DNA of 64,000 nucleotides from Pseudomonas sp. TNT3 (GTDB lineage Bacteria; Pseudomonadota; Gammaproteobacteria; Pseudomonadales; Pseudomonadaceae), in the NCBI RefSeq assembly GCF_010095445.2, contig NZ_WFGV02000001.1, positions 124,001 through 188,000 on the forward strand, in the 5' to 3' direction. Position 1 is the stretch's first letter. Every line of letters begins with the position of its first letter. Shown piece after piece: positions 8,201 through 17,175 of the stretch. The translations under genes were made by a program, and so were the position numbers. Below the pieces are notes generated by a model. The model had not been told where the DNA came from and did not search any database. It worked only from the letters and a program-made list of their open reading frames with translations.

Positions 8201-9520
8201 TCAGAGCTCTTCCAGCGACTCGGTAAACTGACGCACTGCGTCTACTACCTGTCGTGCACCGCTCTGAATTTCGTCTATTACCTGACCGGCTTGATTGACC
8301 AAGCTGACGCCTTGATCGACCTTGTGACGACTAGCCTTCATGCTGTCGACTGCGTCCTGAGCTAGTTCATGGTTGCGCTTGACCACGTCGACGATTTCCA
8401 CGGTGGCCTGTGCCGTGCGGGCCGCGAGGTTTCGTACTTCATCGGCGACCACGGCAAAACCGCGCCCCTGCTCACCCGCTCTTGCTGCTTCGATAGCAGC
8501 ATTCAGCGCCAGAAGGTTCGTCTGCTCGGCGATACTCCGGATGGTCTGTACGATGCTGCCGATCATCTCGGACTGCTGATTTACGGCGGTGATGCCTTCA
8601 GCCGCTCTTGAAAGTTCAGCGGCTATGCCTTGCACCACCTCGACAGTTTCACTGATCACCTCGGCACCATGGCGAGCGCTTCTGTCCGTCTGCTGGGATA
8701 TATCGTAGGCGAGCTTAGCTGCATTCGATTCGGCCTGCTGCTGGCGCACCTGAGATGTAATATCACGTGCAAATTTGACTACCTTGTAGAGGCGGCCACT
8801 CGCGTCAAATACCGGATTGTAGGTTGCGCTCAGCCAGACGGTATCACCGTGACGATTGAGCCGTTGGAAACGGCCAGAAAAGAACTCTCCCCGGTTCAGT
8901 CGCTCCCAGAAGTCACGGTACTCAGGAGAGTCTGCTTCACCACGCGTGCAGAACATACGGTGGTGCTTTCCACGAATCTCATCCAGGCGATAGTCCATCG
9001 CCTGTTCGAAGTTTTCATTTGCTTCGAGCACTTCCCCTTTTAAGTTGAACGTGATTGCAGCCATCGAACGACTGATGGCCTGAACCATGCTGCTCTGTTC
9101 CTGCTCACGGGCCACTTGAGTGGTGATGTCAGTGGCAAGTTTGAGCACGCCTTCAATACGACCATCGGAACCCCGGATAGGGTTGTAGGTCGCTTCCAGC
9201 CAAACCTCCTCGCCTTGCTTGTTACATCTTAGGAAACGTTCACGTATGTACTCCCCCCTCGCCAAGCGCTGCCAGAACCGACGATAGTCCGCACTGCCCT
9301 GATAATCAGGAAAACAAAAGATACGATGGTGCTGTCCGACGATCTCCTCCAACCGATATCCCATGGTGGTCAGAAGATTCTCGTTGGCACCTACGATGGT
9401 GCCATCGGGCTTGAATTCAATCGTGGCCATGGAGCGGTCAACGGCCTCAATTCTAGCCTCTGCTGCCTCAAGCTTTTGTACCGCCTCGGCCAGATTTTGC
9501 TTAATCGCTTTGTTAAACAT
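8201..9520 (-). CDS. Soluble PAS-PAS chemotaxis transducer, BdlA-like
   Basis: The 439-residue protein has no membrane segment. An N-terminal helix (residues 1-30) is followed by two PAS domains (about 25-130, with [16 protein letters not shown]; about 145-255, with [16 protein letters not shown]) and a C-terminal MCP signalling domain (about 260-439) with the conserved hairpin tip [20 protein letters not shown] and [12 protein letters not shown]. This is the architecture of P. aeruginosa BdlA, which controls biofilm dispersion, and of Aer-like sensors. The repeated HHR-FC motifs may mark haem- or flavin-linked sensing, but that is unproved. It appears monocistronic and complete, starting at ATG 9520. 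Confidence 0.88.
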   Translation of the reverse strand: MFNKAIKQNLAEAVQKLEAAEARIEAVDRSMATIEFKPDGTIVGANENLLTTMGYRLEEIVGQHHRIFCFPDYQGSADYRRFWQRLARGEYIRERFLRCNKQGEEVWLEATYNPIRGSDGRIEGVLKLATDITTQVAREQEQSSMVQAISRSMAAITFNLKGEVLEANENFEQAMDYRLDEIRGKHHRMFCTRGEADSPEYRDFWERLNRGEFFSGRFQRLNRHGDTVWLSATYNPVFDASGRLYKVVKFARDITSQVRQQQAESNAAKLAYDISQQTDRSARHGAEVISETVEVVQGIAAELSRAAEGITAVNQQSEMIGSIVQTIRSIAEQTNLLALNAAIEAARAGEQGRGFAVVADEVRNLAARTAQATVEIVDVVKRNHELAQDAVDSMKASRHKVDQGVSLVNQAGQVIDEIQSGARQVVDAVRQFTESLEEL

Positions 9521-10778
9521 CGATTTGCCTGAGAGTAAAGTTATGGTCGCGAACGCGTGAGGAGACGTCTTACTGCCCTGTTTAACTGATGCTCAGATCA
9601 GACGGTACAGCGGGATTGCCTACTACACGCACCATCTAGCCTTCGAGAGTCCCCTGGCTCAGCACGCTTACACCCCCGAGTCTCATTAACTGTTTTCGAA
9701 CTCTGGGTCAGCAGCTCGCATGAGTCAGCATGCCTATTTTGTCGCCTCGGAGAGGTAGCGCAACGCCAAGACGACACCACATTAGAACGAAAACGGGGAT
9801 GGCCGTAATCACCAATACGGGCACGGACGCCACATCCGCACCCTCATGCGCAGAACCCCATTGCCGCAAAACCAAAGGGTCAGAGATAACAGCACATCTC
9901 ATTTTGGAGCTGACCGTTTCGAGCAAATAGCCGTATTCAAGATCCCGCTCTCTAGATGCAGATAAAGACGAAAACCTATTGTGTTTCCCTTTACTTCCAA
10001 TGAAGCAGAAACGCTGCTTGTCCACCCTGAGAGGGCTCGCAGAAAGCTATACAGATTCTTATGACTGTACAACTTTTTTAACGTGCGATCACCATGACAC
10101 CCGTAGAGAAGCTTCACAATTGGCACAGGTACTGGCGCCTCTCACTGGGAGTTGTATCCTGCAGGTCATGCAGCGCGATGCACTTGAGATCGATAGAGAG
10201 GGCCTGATTTCCCTCACAATCCGTGATGCCCTTTAGCAATAGCCAGATATCGTCCATGGGAAGATCTAGACAAAATCTGGCCTGCCTCTTCCCACCCAAC
10301 CACTCGAACAAGCTGAAATGCTCCATCAGTAGAGGCTGAAAATCTCCAAGGGACGGAGCGAAGAATTCGCTCGATGACGCCAGCGAGCTCTATGAAAAAC
10401 CGGTGGAGAGGAGGCCATTGACCTAAATCGGTGATTTTTCCAGCTATGCTAAGAAGTGCTTTGATGCGGCTTAACCTGCGCTTCAATGCGGAGGCCAAAA
10501 GATCCATCATTTTTGATAACGAAAGCACCTTTGAAATTACCGCGAATAACAGTAAAAAACTTAACTTATCGACTCTCCGCGACAGTAATTCACCCAGCTT
10601 CGAGCGCTCCACATTGGCCGCAATCGCAGGTGGCCGATGACCAAAACCATGGCCAACATCGCCAGCGACTTGATCAGATTACCGGCATACTCAGCATCAG
10701 CGAACGACAGCTGTTTCATCGGAGTTCAACCGTTCTGTTCTTGCGAGGTGGCCATTTCACCAGATCGGAAAGTCTATT
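9521..10778. other. Gene-poor stretch with an IS5-family start codon region
   Basis: I find no convincing complete gene in this 1.26 kb. On the minus strand at 10719-10680 the frame reads MKQLSFADAEYAG, the amino-terminal signature of Pseudomonas IS5-family transposases, preceded by the usual GAACTCCG context; homology then stops. Frames at 9979-10236 (+) and 10214-10612 (-) are open but match nothing I know. The stretch is probably decayed mobile DNA. Confidence 0.5.
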
Positions 10779-11456
10779 TCAGAGTTTCCTTGGGCTATTT
10801 TTTGAGTTAATTAAGACCTGTGAACTATCATTGTCCAAATCGTTAGGGCCAGCTAAGCGAGCTTGGTAAGAATCGAACATGTTGGCCATATCGTCTGCTA
10901 ACGTTTCAATCTGAACGTGGGGTACGTTCCGTTCAGCAAACGCCCTTAGACCGATAATCTGCGTTTGAATCAGGCGAGCCAGCCTTGGGCAATCGACATC
11001 GGAACGCAATTCATTCATTGCCTTGGCCGACTCAATGACCTTACAAAGTCCCTGCTCGATGACCGAGAGCATTGCCTCCACCTGAGTCCGTAATGCAGCG
11101 TCCTCAGCATTCAATTCAAGCAAGGTCTTAATCAGCATACAAGCCTTCGCAGGCGACTGCGCGTACCCACTACAGGGCTTAGCGAATGAGCGAATATATC
11201 GCTTCAACCCTTCTATAGAGGTAGGAGCCTCTTCGATCATCTGATGAAAATCATCACTGGTACGGGCTGCGTAAGCCTCAAGAGCCTCGGTGAATAGACC
11301 ACTCTTACTGCCGAAGGTCGCATAGAGGCTACCAGGACGCATATCCAAAGCCGCCTCAATATGCTTGAGCGAAGAAGCGTAATAGCCTCGTGACCAAAAC
11401 AACTCAATCGCTCTATCTAGGGCGACTTGGCGATCGAAGCGAGCAGTGCGGGACAT
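10779..11456 (-). CDS. TetR family repressor
   Basis: The 225-residue protein starts at ATG 11456 (MSRTARFDRQVALDRAIELFW) behind GAGAGG. The N-terminal helix-turn-helix SSLKHIEAALDMRPGSLYATFGSK is typical of TetR regulators of the NemR/AcuR branch, with a ligand-binding helical C-terminus. An upstream in-frame ATG at 11519 lies inside an operator and is unlikely. It is divergent from the AhpD-like gene at 11598, and two inverted copies of one operator lie between them, so it very likely represses both itself and that gene in response to an electrophile or small organic ligand. Confidence 0.88.
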   Translation of the reverse strand: MSRTARFDRQVALDRAIELFWSRGYYASSLKHIEAALDMRPGSLYATFGSKSGLFTEALEAYAARTSDDFHQMIEEAPTSIEGLKRYIRSFAKPCSGYAQSPAKACMLIKTLLELNAEDAALRTQVEAMLSVIEQGLCKVIESAKAMNELRSDVDCPRLARLIQTQIIGLRAFAERNVPHVQIETLADDMANMFDSYQARLAGPNDLDNDSSQVLINSKNSPRKL

Positions 11457-11501
11457 CGTTGCCTCTCGGATTAAATGCATCAGTTTAACTGACAGGACTA
11501 A

Positions 11502-11584
11502 TTTTGAGTGATCGCTCAATATTAGCTTGACTGACCCTTAGGCTGCAATTAGGATCGAATCAATATTTGAACGATCACTCAAAA
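11502..11584. promoter_or_regulatory. Twin TetR operators
   Basis: TTTTGAGTGATCGCTCAA at 11502-11519 and, inverted, TTGAACGATCACTCAAAA at 11567-11584 are the same 18-base site with one difference. Each has dyad symmetry TTGA-N2-GATC-N2-TCAA. Their placement between the divergent TetR and AhpD-like genes, one near each start, fits a repressor controlling both directions. Confidence 0.75.
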
Positions 11585-11597
11585 AAGGAAATATTCT

Positions 11598-12158
11598 ATG
11601 AGCACTTTTACGCTGCACGACCAGAACAGCGCGCCCGAAGCTTCCAAACCTCTGCTGGAGAAGTCCCAAAAAGCTTTCGGTGTGATCCCAGGCTTGCATG
11701 CGGTAATGGCAGAAGCTCCGGGCCTGCTCAAGGGTTATCAAGTGTTGCACAGCCTATTTCTTGACAGCAGCCTCAACGCCGATGAAAAAACCGTGGTGTG
11801 GCAAACAATTAATGTTGAGCATGTCTGCCATTACTGCGTGCCAGCACACACCGGTATAGCCAAATCGATGAAGGTTTCTGATGAGGTGAGTAACGCGCTG
11901 CGTGATGAGACCCCCCTACCAACCTCAAAGCTTGAGGCGTTGCGCGACTTTACTCTGGCGATGGTGCGCCAACGTGGCGAGCTTGAGTCCACGCAAATGC
12001 AGGACTTTTATGCAGCCGGCTATACTCAACAAAATGTGTTGGAAATCATATTAGGCCTCAGTCAAAAAGTTATGAGCAACTACACCAACCACATTGCCCA
12101 GACGCCTGTCGACGAAGCCTTTAAGCGTTTCTCCTGGACTAAGAAATCATCCCGCTAA
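11598..12158 (+). CDS. AhpD-like / carboxymuconolactone decarboxylase family protein
   Basis: The 186-residue all-helical protein carries the peroxidase-type motif HVCHYCVPAHTG, a CXXC pair with the nearby histidine of the AhpD active site. Family members act as thiol peroxidases or as reductants for peroxiredoxins, while some decarboxylate or detoxify small organics. The ribosome site AAAGGAAAT precedes ATG 11598, only 14 bases from a TetR operator, so expression is probably induced when the neighbouring TetR is released. A dehalogenase-type HAD gene follows after 161 bases and may share the regulon. Confidence 0.85.
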   Translation: MSTFTLHDQNSAPEASKPLLEKSQKAFGVIPGLHAVMAEAPGLLKGYQVLHSLFLDSSLNADEKTVVWQTINVEHVCHYCVPAHTGIAKSMKVSDEVSNALRDETPLPTSKLEALRDFTLAMVRQRGELESTQMQDFYAAGYTQQNVLEIILGLSQKVMSNYTNHIAQTPVDEAFKRFSWTKKSSR

Positions 12159-12319
12159 CGATCATCGATACCGCCCCTTCCCCTCCCGGGAACGATTTAG
12201 ATTTGTGAGCGTGTCCCGCAGGTTCGATCAAGGTAACTTTTCCGCGATCTAGCGTGTCAGAGGCCTCAAGCGAAAACCGCGTGCTTACAGTAGCGTGCAC
12301 TACTTAGCAGAGAATATTC

Positions 12320-13021
12320 ATGGCATTGCAAAAATCAGCGCCGATCATCGTTTTCGATGTGAATGAGACATTACTCGATATCACCACCCTTGAGCCGCTG
12401 TTTGAGCGTGTCTTCGGTGACCGAGCCATTTTGCGCGACTGGTTCACCAATCTGATCCTCTACTCGCAAACTATGACCTTGTGTGGGCGTTACAGCCCAT
12501 TTGGCAAACTGGCCGTGGGCACGCTGCACATGGTCGCGTCTATCCATCATGTCGCGCTCGACGCTAGTGATATTGATGAATTGCAGGCACGGATGAGTAC
12601 TATGCCAGCACACCCTGATGTGCTGCCGGCACTCAACTGCTTACGTGATGCCGGCTTTCGGTTGGTGACGCTAAGTAACTCGCCCAGCGGTGCATCCCCT
12701 TCGGCTCTTGAGCGCGCCGGGTTAGCGAAATTCTTCGAGCGCAGTTTCAGTGTTGAGGTAGTGAAAAAATTTAAGCCTGCCCCGGAAACCTATCAGATGG
12801 TTTCGAAGGAGATGAATGTCGAGATGGCGGACTTGCTTCTGGTCGCTTGTCATCTTTGGGATACGGCCGGTGCGCAAGCTGCGGGGTGCCTTGGCGCACT
12901 GCTGACGCGGCCGTACAATGCACCGCTACCGATAGAAGAGGTGCCAGTGCCAGACATCATGGCCGCCGAGTTAGGAGGGCTGAGCGAGCAGATCATTCAA
13001 CGCTGGGGCGGACAGACTTAG
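12320..13021 (+). CDS. HAD-superfamily hydrolase, 2-haloacid dehalogenase type II
   Basis: The 233-residue protein has the HAD nucleophile motif FDVNETLLD near residue 12, the second motif TLSNSPSG, the lysine region KKFKPAPETY and a degenerate fourth motif VACHLWDTAGAQ (VAAHPWD in typical haloacid dehalogenases). This is the type II (S)-2-haloacid dehalogenase layout, which hydrolyses halogenated short-chain acids. The FDVNETL start is the strongest marker. It follows the AhpD-like gene in the same direction. True substrates cannot be read from sequence; several such proteins turn over other phosphate or halide esters. Confidence 0.82.
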   Translation: MALQKSAPIIVFDVNETLLDITTLEPLFERVFGDRAILRDWFTNLILYSQTMTLCGRYSPFGKLAVGTLHMVASIHHVALDASDIDELQARMSTMPAHPDVLPALNCLRDAGFRLVTLSNSPSGASPSALERAGLAKFFERSFSVEVVKKFKPAPETYQMVSKEMNVEMADLLLVACHLWDTAGAQAAGCLGALLTRPYNAPLPIEEVPVPDIMAAELGGLSEQIIQRWGGQT

Positions 13022-13302
13022 CCAAAGGCCTACCCTGATCCTCTTAGTGGCCTATTGCCGATGGCAATGGGTGTGCTCGATTGCCCGAGTCGGCCAATGA
13101 CCTATATGTTCGCCATGACATAAGTCATTTGATCGCGGTGTAGGACTGTAGGCAGGAACTACTTTCCAGTGACGTTTAGACTAATCCCGAATAGCCAGCA
13201 GCGTCGCAAACATCGCCATTTTTGAAAAAAGCTCGAAAAACGTTGTTGATAGACTTACCGTACGATTACACGGCCCATTTGGTCAGCAATCCCCATCCGA
13301 CG

Positions 13303-13911
13303 CTATTGCTGTGTCATCAGCAGCCGTTCCACCGCGAAGCCTTTGTCTTTCAGTCGTTCCAGTAGTGCCGCGTAAGCCTGCGGCTCTACCTGAGTTGTTC
13401 GCGACAAAATCCACAAGTATTTGCGAGTCGGCTCGCTGACGGCGACCAATTGGTATTGTTCGTCAAGATCAATAATCCAGTAGTCCCCCCACACTGCGGG
13501 GAGGAACGACATCCACGCTGGTGCGAAGCGCACCTTTAGCTTGGGAGAGTCAGGAGCACCTACTTGCCTACCTGTGGCGAGAGCAATATGTAATTGACCA
13601 TCGCGCAATCGACACCGGTTGACTGCCTGCACCGTAGCGTCGACCTGTAGGTGGAAATCAGTACGGGCGAAACCAGCGCACTTCTTCTGGAACCGGTTGG
13701 GAGTGCGGGAGATCTCGTACCAGGTACCCATGAATCGAGGCAGGTCAATACTAGCAACAGGTTGCAATGGCAGATTGGAACTGACTGCCTGAACGCCGGG
13801 AATGGTAAAACAAAATCCAGCCCAAAGCAGGCTAGTAAAAATGTAGCGAAATATTCTGCGCACAGTTCTATCACTCAAGATTGGCACTCGACCACGCATC
13901 CCTGATGTCAC
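13303..13911 (-). CDS. Bacterial lipocalin (Blc-like)
   Basis: The frame of 202 residues has a hydrophobic signal region (RYIFTSLLWAGFCFTIPGVQA) and then the lipocalin signature FMGTWYEISRTPNRFQKKCAG, with further strands VRFAPAWMSFLPAVWGDYWIIDLD and a C-terminal SRT helix region. Lipocalins bind lipids or hydrophobic ligands at the envelope. Unlike E. coli Blc, I see no convincing lipobox, so it is probably periplasmic. The start may be ATG 13911 or a later one at 13899; the first 20 residues are polar and possibly untranslated. Confidence 0.85.
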   Translation of the reverse strand: MTSGMRGRVPILSDRTVRRIFRYIFTSLLWAGFCFTIPGVQAVSSNLPLQPVASIDLPRFMGTWYEISRTPNRFQKKCAGFARTDFHLQVDATVQAVNRCRLRDGQLHIALATGRQVGAPDSPKLKVRFAPAWMSFLPAVWGDYWIIDLDEQYQLVAVSEPTRKYLWILSRTTQVEPQAYAALLERLKDKGFAVERLLMTQQ

Positions 13912-14240
13912 CGGAGAAATCAGGTGTACGTGGATTGGACTCTCATCTCAACAATAGACTATCTCCAGCCCAATCAGAAAAACCGGTATTGGTCTCGGTC
14001 GGCAGCTTCGCTGCGTCAACTAAACCCCAGTGAAGAACAGACTTGACCATAAGCCCCCACCCAACTGACGTGTCGATAAAAAGTACTAGCTCAACCTGCT
14101 CCGTCAGAGAAAGCTTCATATCGACTGAGCTGAGTAGCGATGGTTGCTCCGGCCTCAGGATAGACAAGAGTTAGCAATACTCGCTTTTCGAGCAGTTAGA
14201 TTTTCAGATATGCATGGTTTGATCAAACCGATTGAACGCG
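13912..14240. other. Intergenic stretch with a 14-base palindrome
   Basis: No recognisable gene. GGTTTGATCAAACC (14216-14229) is a perfect palindrome just past the 3' end of the minus-strand glycosyltransferase and could be a regulator site or a short terminator stem. The open frame at 13943-14167 (-) has no features I recognise. Confidence 0.4.
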
Positions 14241-14942
14241 TTACTTTTGTGAACTATAGATTGCTGCTAATCGGGAAGCCGGTACACCCATACTATAAGC
14301 CACCGCGAGCAAACGATTACGCAACGAACGACGCCACCAGCCATCGCGCTGCCAGCGCCTGGCATCAACTCCCACACCTTGAGCTAGCTCTACGAATCGG
14401 CCTTGCTCCCGGACGCGCTTCACCAATTCGACCTCTTCAAACAACGGTGACGCATCATGTTGTCCGCACGACAGATAGATATCACGCTGGAAAAACAACC
14501 CCTGGTCGCCATAAGGAATCCCAGAACGGGTACGCACATTGATTAGTTTTTCTAACAACCTGCTTTGCCAGCAATTGGCATTGGAGAATCTGAATGCGAA
14601 ATAACCTCCTGATGCACCAGAGTCGATTGCATTACGGATAGCAGGTAGGCAGTCAAACGTTAGATGAGCGTCAGCATGCAAAAACCAAAGAATCGAATGA
14701 ACTGCGTGGCTTGCCCCCAACCGCAGCTGCGCACCTCGGCAGGGTGATGCAGGTATCCACAGCGAACCATGGCGCTGACAAATTTCTAGGCAACTCTCGC
14801 TTTGGGCCGCATCAACCACTATCAGTTGTAGTGACTCGCGCTCATTTTTTGCTATTAGATTTAGATGCTTGAGCAGCTTTTCCAGCGATGCTTCGTCATT
14901 CCAGCAAGGCACGATAATGCTGACAGAGGCGCTATTTTGCAT
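14241..14942 (-). CDS. Glycosyltransferase family 2, rSAM-associated transferase 2 (TIGR04283-like)
   Basis: The protein of about 233 residues starts at ATG 14942 (MQNSASVSIIVPCWNDEASL). It has the GT2 nucleotide-binding start, the metal-binding acid region WFLHADAHLT, and IPYGDQGLFFQRDIY, the strongly conserved mark of the TIGR04283 group. These transferases recur next to a radical SAM enzyme of the ArsS type, found here 5 kb away, and next to the TIGR04282 partner that immediately precedes it (11-base overlap). The substrate is unknown; a sugar transfer to the rSAM pathway product is inferred. Confidence 0.85.
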   Translation of the reverse strand: MQNSASVSIIVPCWNDEASLEKLLKHLNLIAKNERESLQLIVVDAAQSESCLEICQRHGSLWIPASPCRGAQLRLGASHAVHSILWFLHADAHLTFDCLPAIRNAIDSGASGGYFAFRFSNANCWQSRLLEKLINVRTRSGIPYGDQGLFFQRDIYLSCGQHDASPLFEEVELVKRVREQGRFVELAQGVGVDARRWQRDGWWRRSLRNRLLAVAYSMGVPASRLAAIYSSQK

Positions 14943-15618
14943 CTGATACTTCCAGCAAACCTGCCAACGCATTTTTCAGTTTTAATCTCGCAGGTCGTGC
15001 ATCTTGAGCCAGTGCCTCTAGCAAGGGCTTTAGGTCTTCTTGGAGGTCGATGTCGAATAACTCACCAGCCAGTGAAACCGAGTGGCCCGAGCTCCGGCAA
15101 CATTCGAGTAATGCTTGACCGAGATGCTGAGTGCTCCAAGGCAAAGCGCTCAAGGTCGGCCAGGGCTTACGAGAGGCCATAAGAACAACGCCACCATCTT
15201 GTGCCATCATGAGCACTGTATCTGAGTGCCGAAGTTGCTCGTTCACACGTTGATAGTCGTCAGGGCCTAACAATGGACAGTCGCTTCCTATGTAAATCAG
15301 GTGCTGGTGACCCAGGTTACGGAGTTGCATATCCAATGCATTCAAGCGTTCACCGAGGTTCCCCTCGCTCTGTGGAATGCAGAGTGCGCTCTCGCACAGA
15401 GCCTGACCCCATTGCTGGTGTTGTGCTTGATCAGGAGCCAAAGCTCGAGTGCCTGGGAAAACCCAAAGGTCTTCTATAGCGCACTCAAGAAGCAACTGAG
15501 CTACAGCCAGGGCGCGCTCCTTACCAACGCCCTCTGCCAGCCGCTGTTTTGAGTGACCTAAAGCAGGTCGCTTGCAAAGCAGTACCAAGCATGAATCATG
15601 ATTGTTCAGTGAGCTCAT
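14932..15618 (-). CDS. Nucleotide-diphospho-sugar transferase, rSAM-associated transferase 1 (TIGR04282-like)
   Basis: The 228-residue protein has CLVLLCKRPALGHSKQRLAEGVG (the usual KxPxPGxxKTRL region), IYIGSDCPLLGPDDYQ as the GSDxP signature of the family, and ends with the helix DLQEDLKPLLEAL. TIGR04282 proteins pair with TIGR04283 transferases and with ArsS-type rSAM enzymes. The gene overlaps its partner's start by 11 bases and faces away from the bufferin genes. Function is inferred from these associations only; it is probably a glycosyl or nucleotidyl transferase. Confidence 0.85.
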   Translation of the reverse strand: MSSLNNHDSCLVLLCKRPALGHSKQRLAEGVGKERALAVAQLLLECAIEDLWVFPGTRALAPDQAQHQQWGQALCESALCIPQSEGNLGERLNALDMQLRNLGHQHLIYIGSDCPLLGPDDYQRVNEQLRHSDTVLMMAQDGGVVLMASRKPWPTLSALPWSTQHLGQALLECCRSSGHSVSLAGELFDIDLQEDLKPLLEALAQDARPARLKLKNALAGLLEVSDAK

Positions 15619-15716
15619 CTGCTTGATCCCAATATGTGTCCGGTATCGTGCATCGCAAGAAACGATAGCTTACGCGGATATCTCAGACCGCCAGCGTGGG
15701 TGACGCGCACGATCTA

Positions 15717-16358
15717 TTACCAGCGCAGCCAACGTCGTCCGAGTAATGCGCCTAGTACCGTCGGCACCAGCATGCCCATCAAGTACCACACCCCCCAAAA
15801 TGGTATCTGCATCTCGGGGCATCGAAGGGAGTATGCAATCGTTGCCATTGAGCCTGCTAAAAGTCCGCCGCAAGCACCTGCCAGCGTCAGGTTGGTGGGT
15901 GCGAAGCCGCTTAGCGCCCAAAACACAGCGACAAACCCAGGGATCGACAGCAACGTGATGCTGAGCGCGCATACCTTCCAAGTTTCGCCGAGGATGATCG
16001 CAACGCGGTCGTCAGGTTGGGCCACCAAGAGTACATAGATAGATGCGACCCACACCGAAGCGACTGTGGCAACAATCAGAATTTTGCCGGGGCCCGAGGC
16101 TACTCCAGGTCTAGCCAGCCTCACCACCATGCTCAGCGCACCGATCATCAGGCAGAGCGGAAAGGCGATCTTAGCCCAAAAAATCGGTGTGGCGATGACT
16201 TGGCCCAGGTCTGGTCGAACGCCCATTATTGCTATTACCAGCAAAGTGGCGCCCAGGAAGCCGGCCAGCACAGCGCCGCTGAATCGCTTAGCGAGCGCCC
16301 TGCGGTCAACCGGGGTCACGCCCGACGCGAGCATGGAAATAAAATCATCAGTAATCAT
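15717..16358 (-). CDS. nrsF: NrsF-type membrane anti-sigma factor (DUF1109)
   Basis: The 213-residue protein has six predicted membrane helices from residue 26 onward and a short cytoplasmic amino end (MITDDFISMLASGVTPV). DUF1109 proteins, studied as NrsF in Caulobacter, hold a SigF-type ECF sigma factor inactive until heavy metals act on two conserved cysteines. This protein has cysteines at 130 (WKVCAL) and 180 (LRCPEMQIPFWGVWY), nearly the same positions as I recall for NrsF. Its ATG overlaps the sigma factor stop (ATGA). The partner sigma gene and target promoters are adjacent. Confidence 0.88.
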   Translation of the reverse strand: MITDDFISMLASGVTPVDRRALAKRFSGAVLAGFLGATLLVIAIMGVRPDLGQVIATPIFWAKIAFPLCLMIGALSMVVRLARPGVASGPGKILIVATVASVWVASIYVLLVAQPDDRVAIILGETWKVCALSITLLSIPGFVAVFWALSGFAPTNLTLAGACGGLLAGSMATIAYSLRCPEMQIPFWGVWYLMGMLVPTVLGALLGRRWLRW

Positions 16359-16927
16359 CGTGCACCTCTAACTCTTAACGCCAGTGCTTTAAGCCCACGG
16401 TGTATGCCTATCTTTACTGCAGACTCAGATAACCCCGTCATTTGAGCGGTTTCAGTAACAGACAGACCTTCTATTTTCACGTGCACGATAGGTAGACGCT
16501 GCCGCTCAGGTAGCTGCTCAAGCAACCTACCTAGGTCGCGACTGGCCTGCGCAGGTTCAAGATGTGGTTCGGCAAATAGCTCTGCGCCATCGTCGAGGGA
16601 ATCGTTGAACACGTCATGACGTGACCTCCCACGGAAAAAGTCGATGAGCTTGTAACGCGCAATGGCGAAAACCCACGCCGTCAGCGGTTGGTCTGCTCGA
16701 TAAGTCTGGCGCGCATTATGAACAGCCAAGAGAACCTCTTGCAGCAAATCCTCGATTTCACCAGGTCTCTGCTGAAGCCTCGAACGTAAAAAACCACGAA
16801 GATGACCACTTAACTCCGATAAAAACGTTCGATAAGACCGCTCATCTCCGTCCAGACCTGCGATAAACAGAGCCTGAAGGTGGAGCTCTCGACTGCGCAA
16901 CACGTCGTTATGTGTAGTTCGTTCCAT
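16355..16927 (-). CDS. sigF: ECF sigma factor, SigF type
   Basis: The 190-residue protein has sigma region 2 (DLLQEVLLAVHNARQTY and WVFAIARYKLIDFFRGR) and region 4 (LPERQRLPIVHVKIEGLSVTETA, then SESAVKIGIHRGLKAL). It is coupled to the NrsF-type anti-sigma gene. In Caulobacter, this sigma factor reads GTAACC-N16-CGAA promoters under chromate or cadmium stress; exact copies of that motif occur here at 17076-17101 and, inverted, at 16943-16918. The annotated ATG at 16927 has only a weak ribosome site and lies inside the second motif, so the true start might be a GTG at 16903 (residue 9) or the gene may also use another promoter. Confidence 0.88.
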   Translation of the reverse strand: MERTTHNDVLRSRELHLQALFIAGLDGDERSYRTFLSELSGHLRGFLRSRLQQRPGEIEDLLQEVLLAVHNARQTYRADQPLTAWVFAIARYKLIDFFRGRSRHDVFNDSLDDGAELFAEPHLEPAQASRDLGRLLEQLPERQRLPIVHVKIEGLSVTETAQMTGLSESAVKIGIHRGLKALALRVRGAR

Positions 16928-16943
16928 CGTTCGCTCTGGTTAC
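16918..16943 (-). promoter_or_regulatory. SigF-type promoter motif overlapping the sigma gene start
   Basis: On the minus strand GTAACC occupies 16943-16938, followed by a 16-base spacer and CGAA at 16921-16918, an exact match to the sigma-F consensus. The spacer contains the annotated ATG (16927). If used, the transcript would begin near 16911 and would be leaderless for a downstream GTG. Autoregulation is plausible but the geometry is odd. Confidence 0.5.
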
Positions 16944-17011
16944 ACGAAAAGTAAAAATATCTCGCTCCTGCATGAAGCCAGCGTTGGTGACGGGCAGCGG
17001 ATCTTACATGC

Positions 17012-17031
17012 GGTTACCGGCATAAGGTAAC
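17012..17031. promoter_or_regulatory. GGTTACC / GGTAAC inverted repeat
   Basis: GTTACC (17013-17018) and GGTAAC (17026-17031) form a perfect six-base inverted repeat, seven bases apart, between the divergent sigma and bufferin genes. The arms equal the -35 element of the neighbouring sigma-F-type promoters, but no CGAA lies 16 bases away on either strand. It may be a decayed promoter pair or a binding site. Confidence 0.35.
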
Positions 17032-17075
17032 AAGCGAATCAGTTTTGCAGGTTTGAAAAATATTTTGCGGTCGCT

Positions 17076-17101
17076 GTAACCGGCAGTGAGAAATCATCGA
17101 A
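17076..17101 (+). promoter_or_regulatory. SigF-type promoter of the bufferin operon
   Basis: GTAACC at 17076-17081, a 16-base spacer, and CGAA at 17098-17101 match the Caulobacter sigma-F consensus exactly. The motif lies 75 bases upstream of bufA and reads toward it. The cognate sigma and anti-sigma genes are next door, so this is very probably the operon promoter. Confidence 0.85.
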
Positions 17102-17175
17102 CTACCTTTTGGATCGCAAGCACGGTACTCAAGCGCTGATGCGATGACCAATCCTCATCATCTGGAGACACAACC

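Noticed and set aside
9979..10236. Plus-strand frame as a small gene
   Set aside because: No ribosome site, no recognised motif, and it lies in decayed mobile DNA.
15634..16445. Plus-strand frames opposite nrsF and sigF
   Set aside because: Antisense to genes with clear family membership and coupling.
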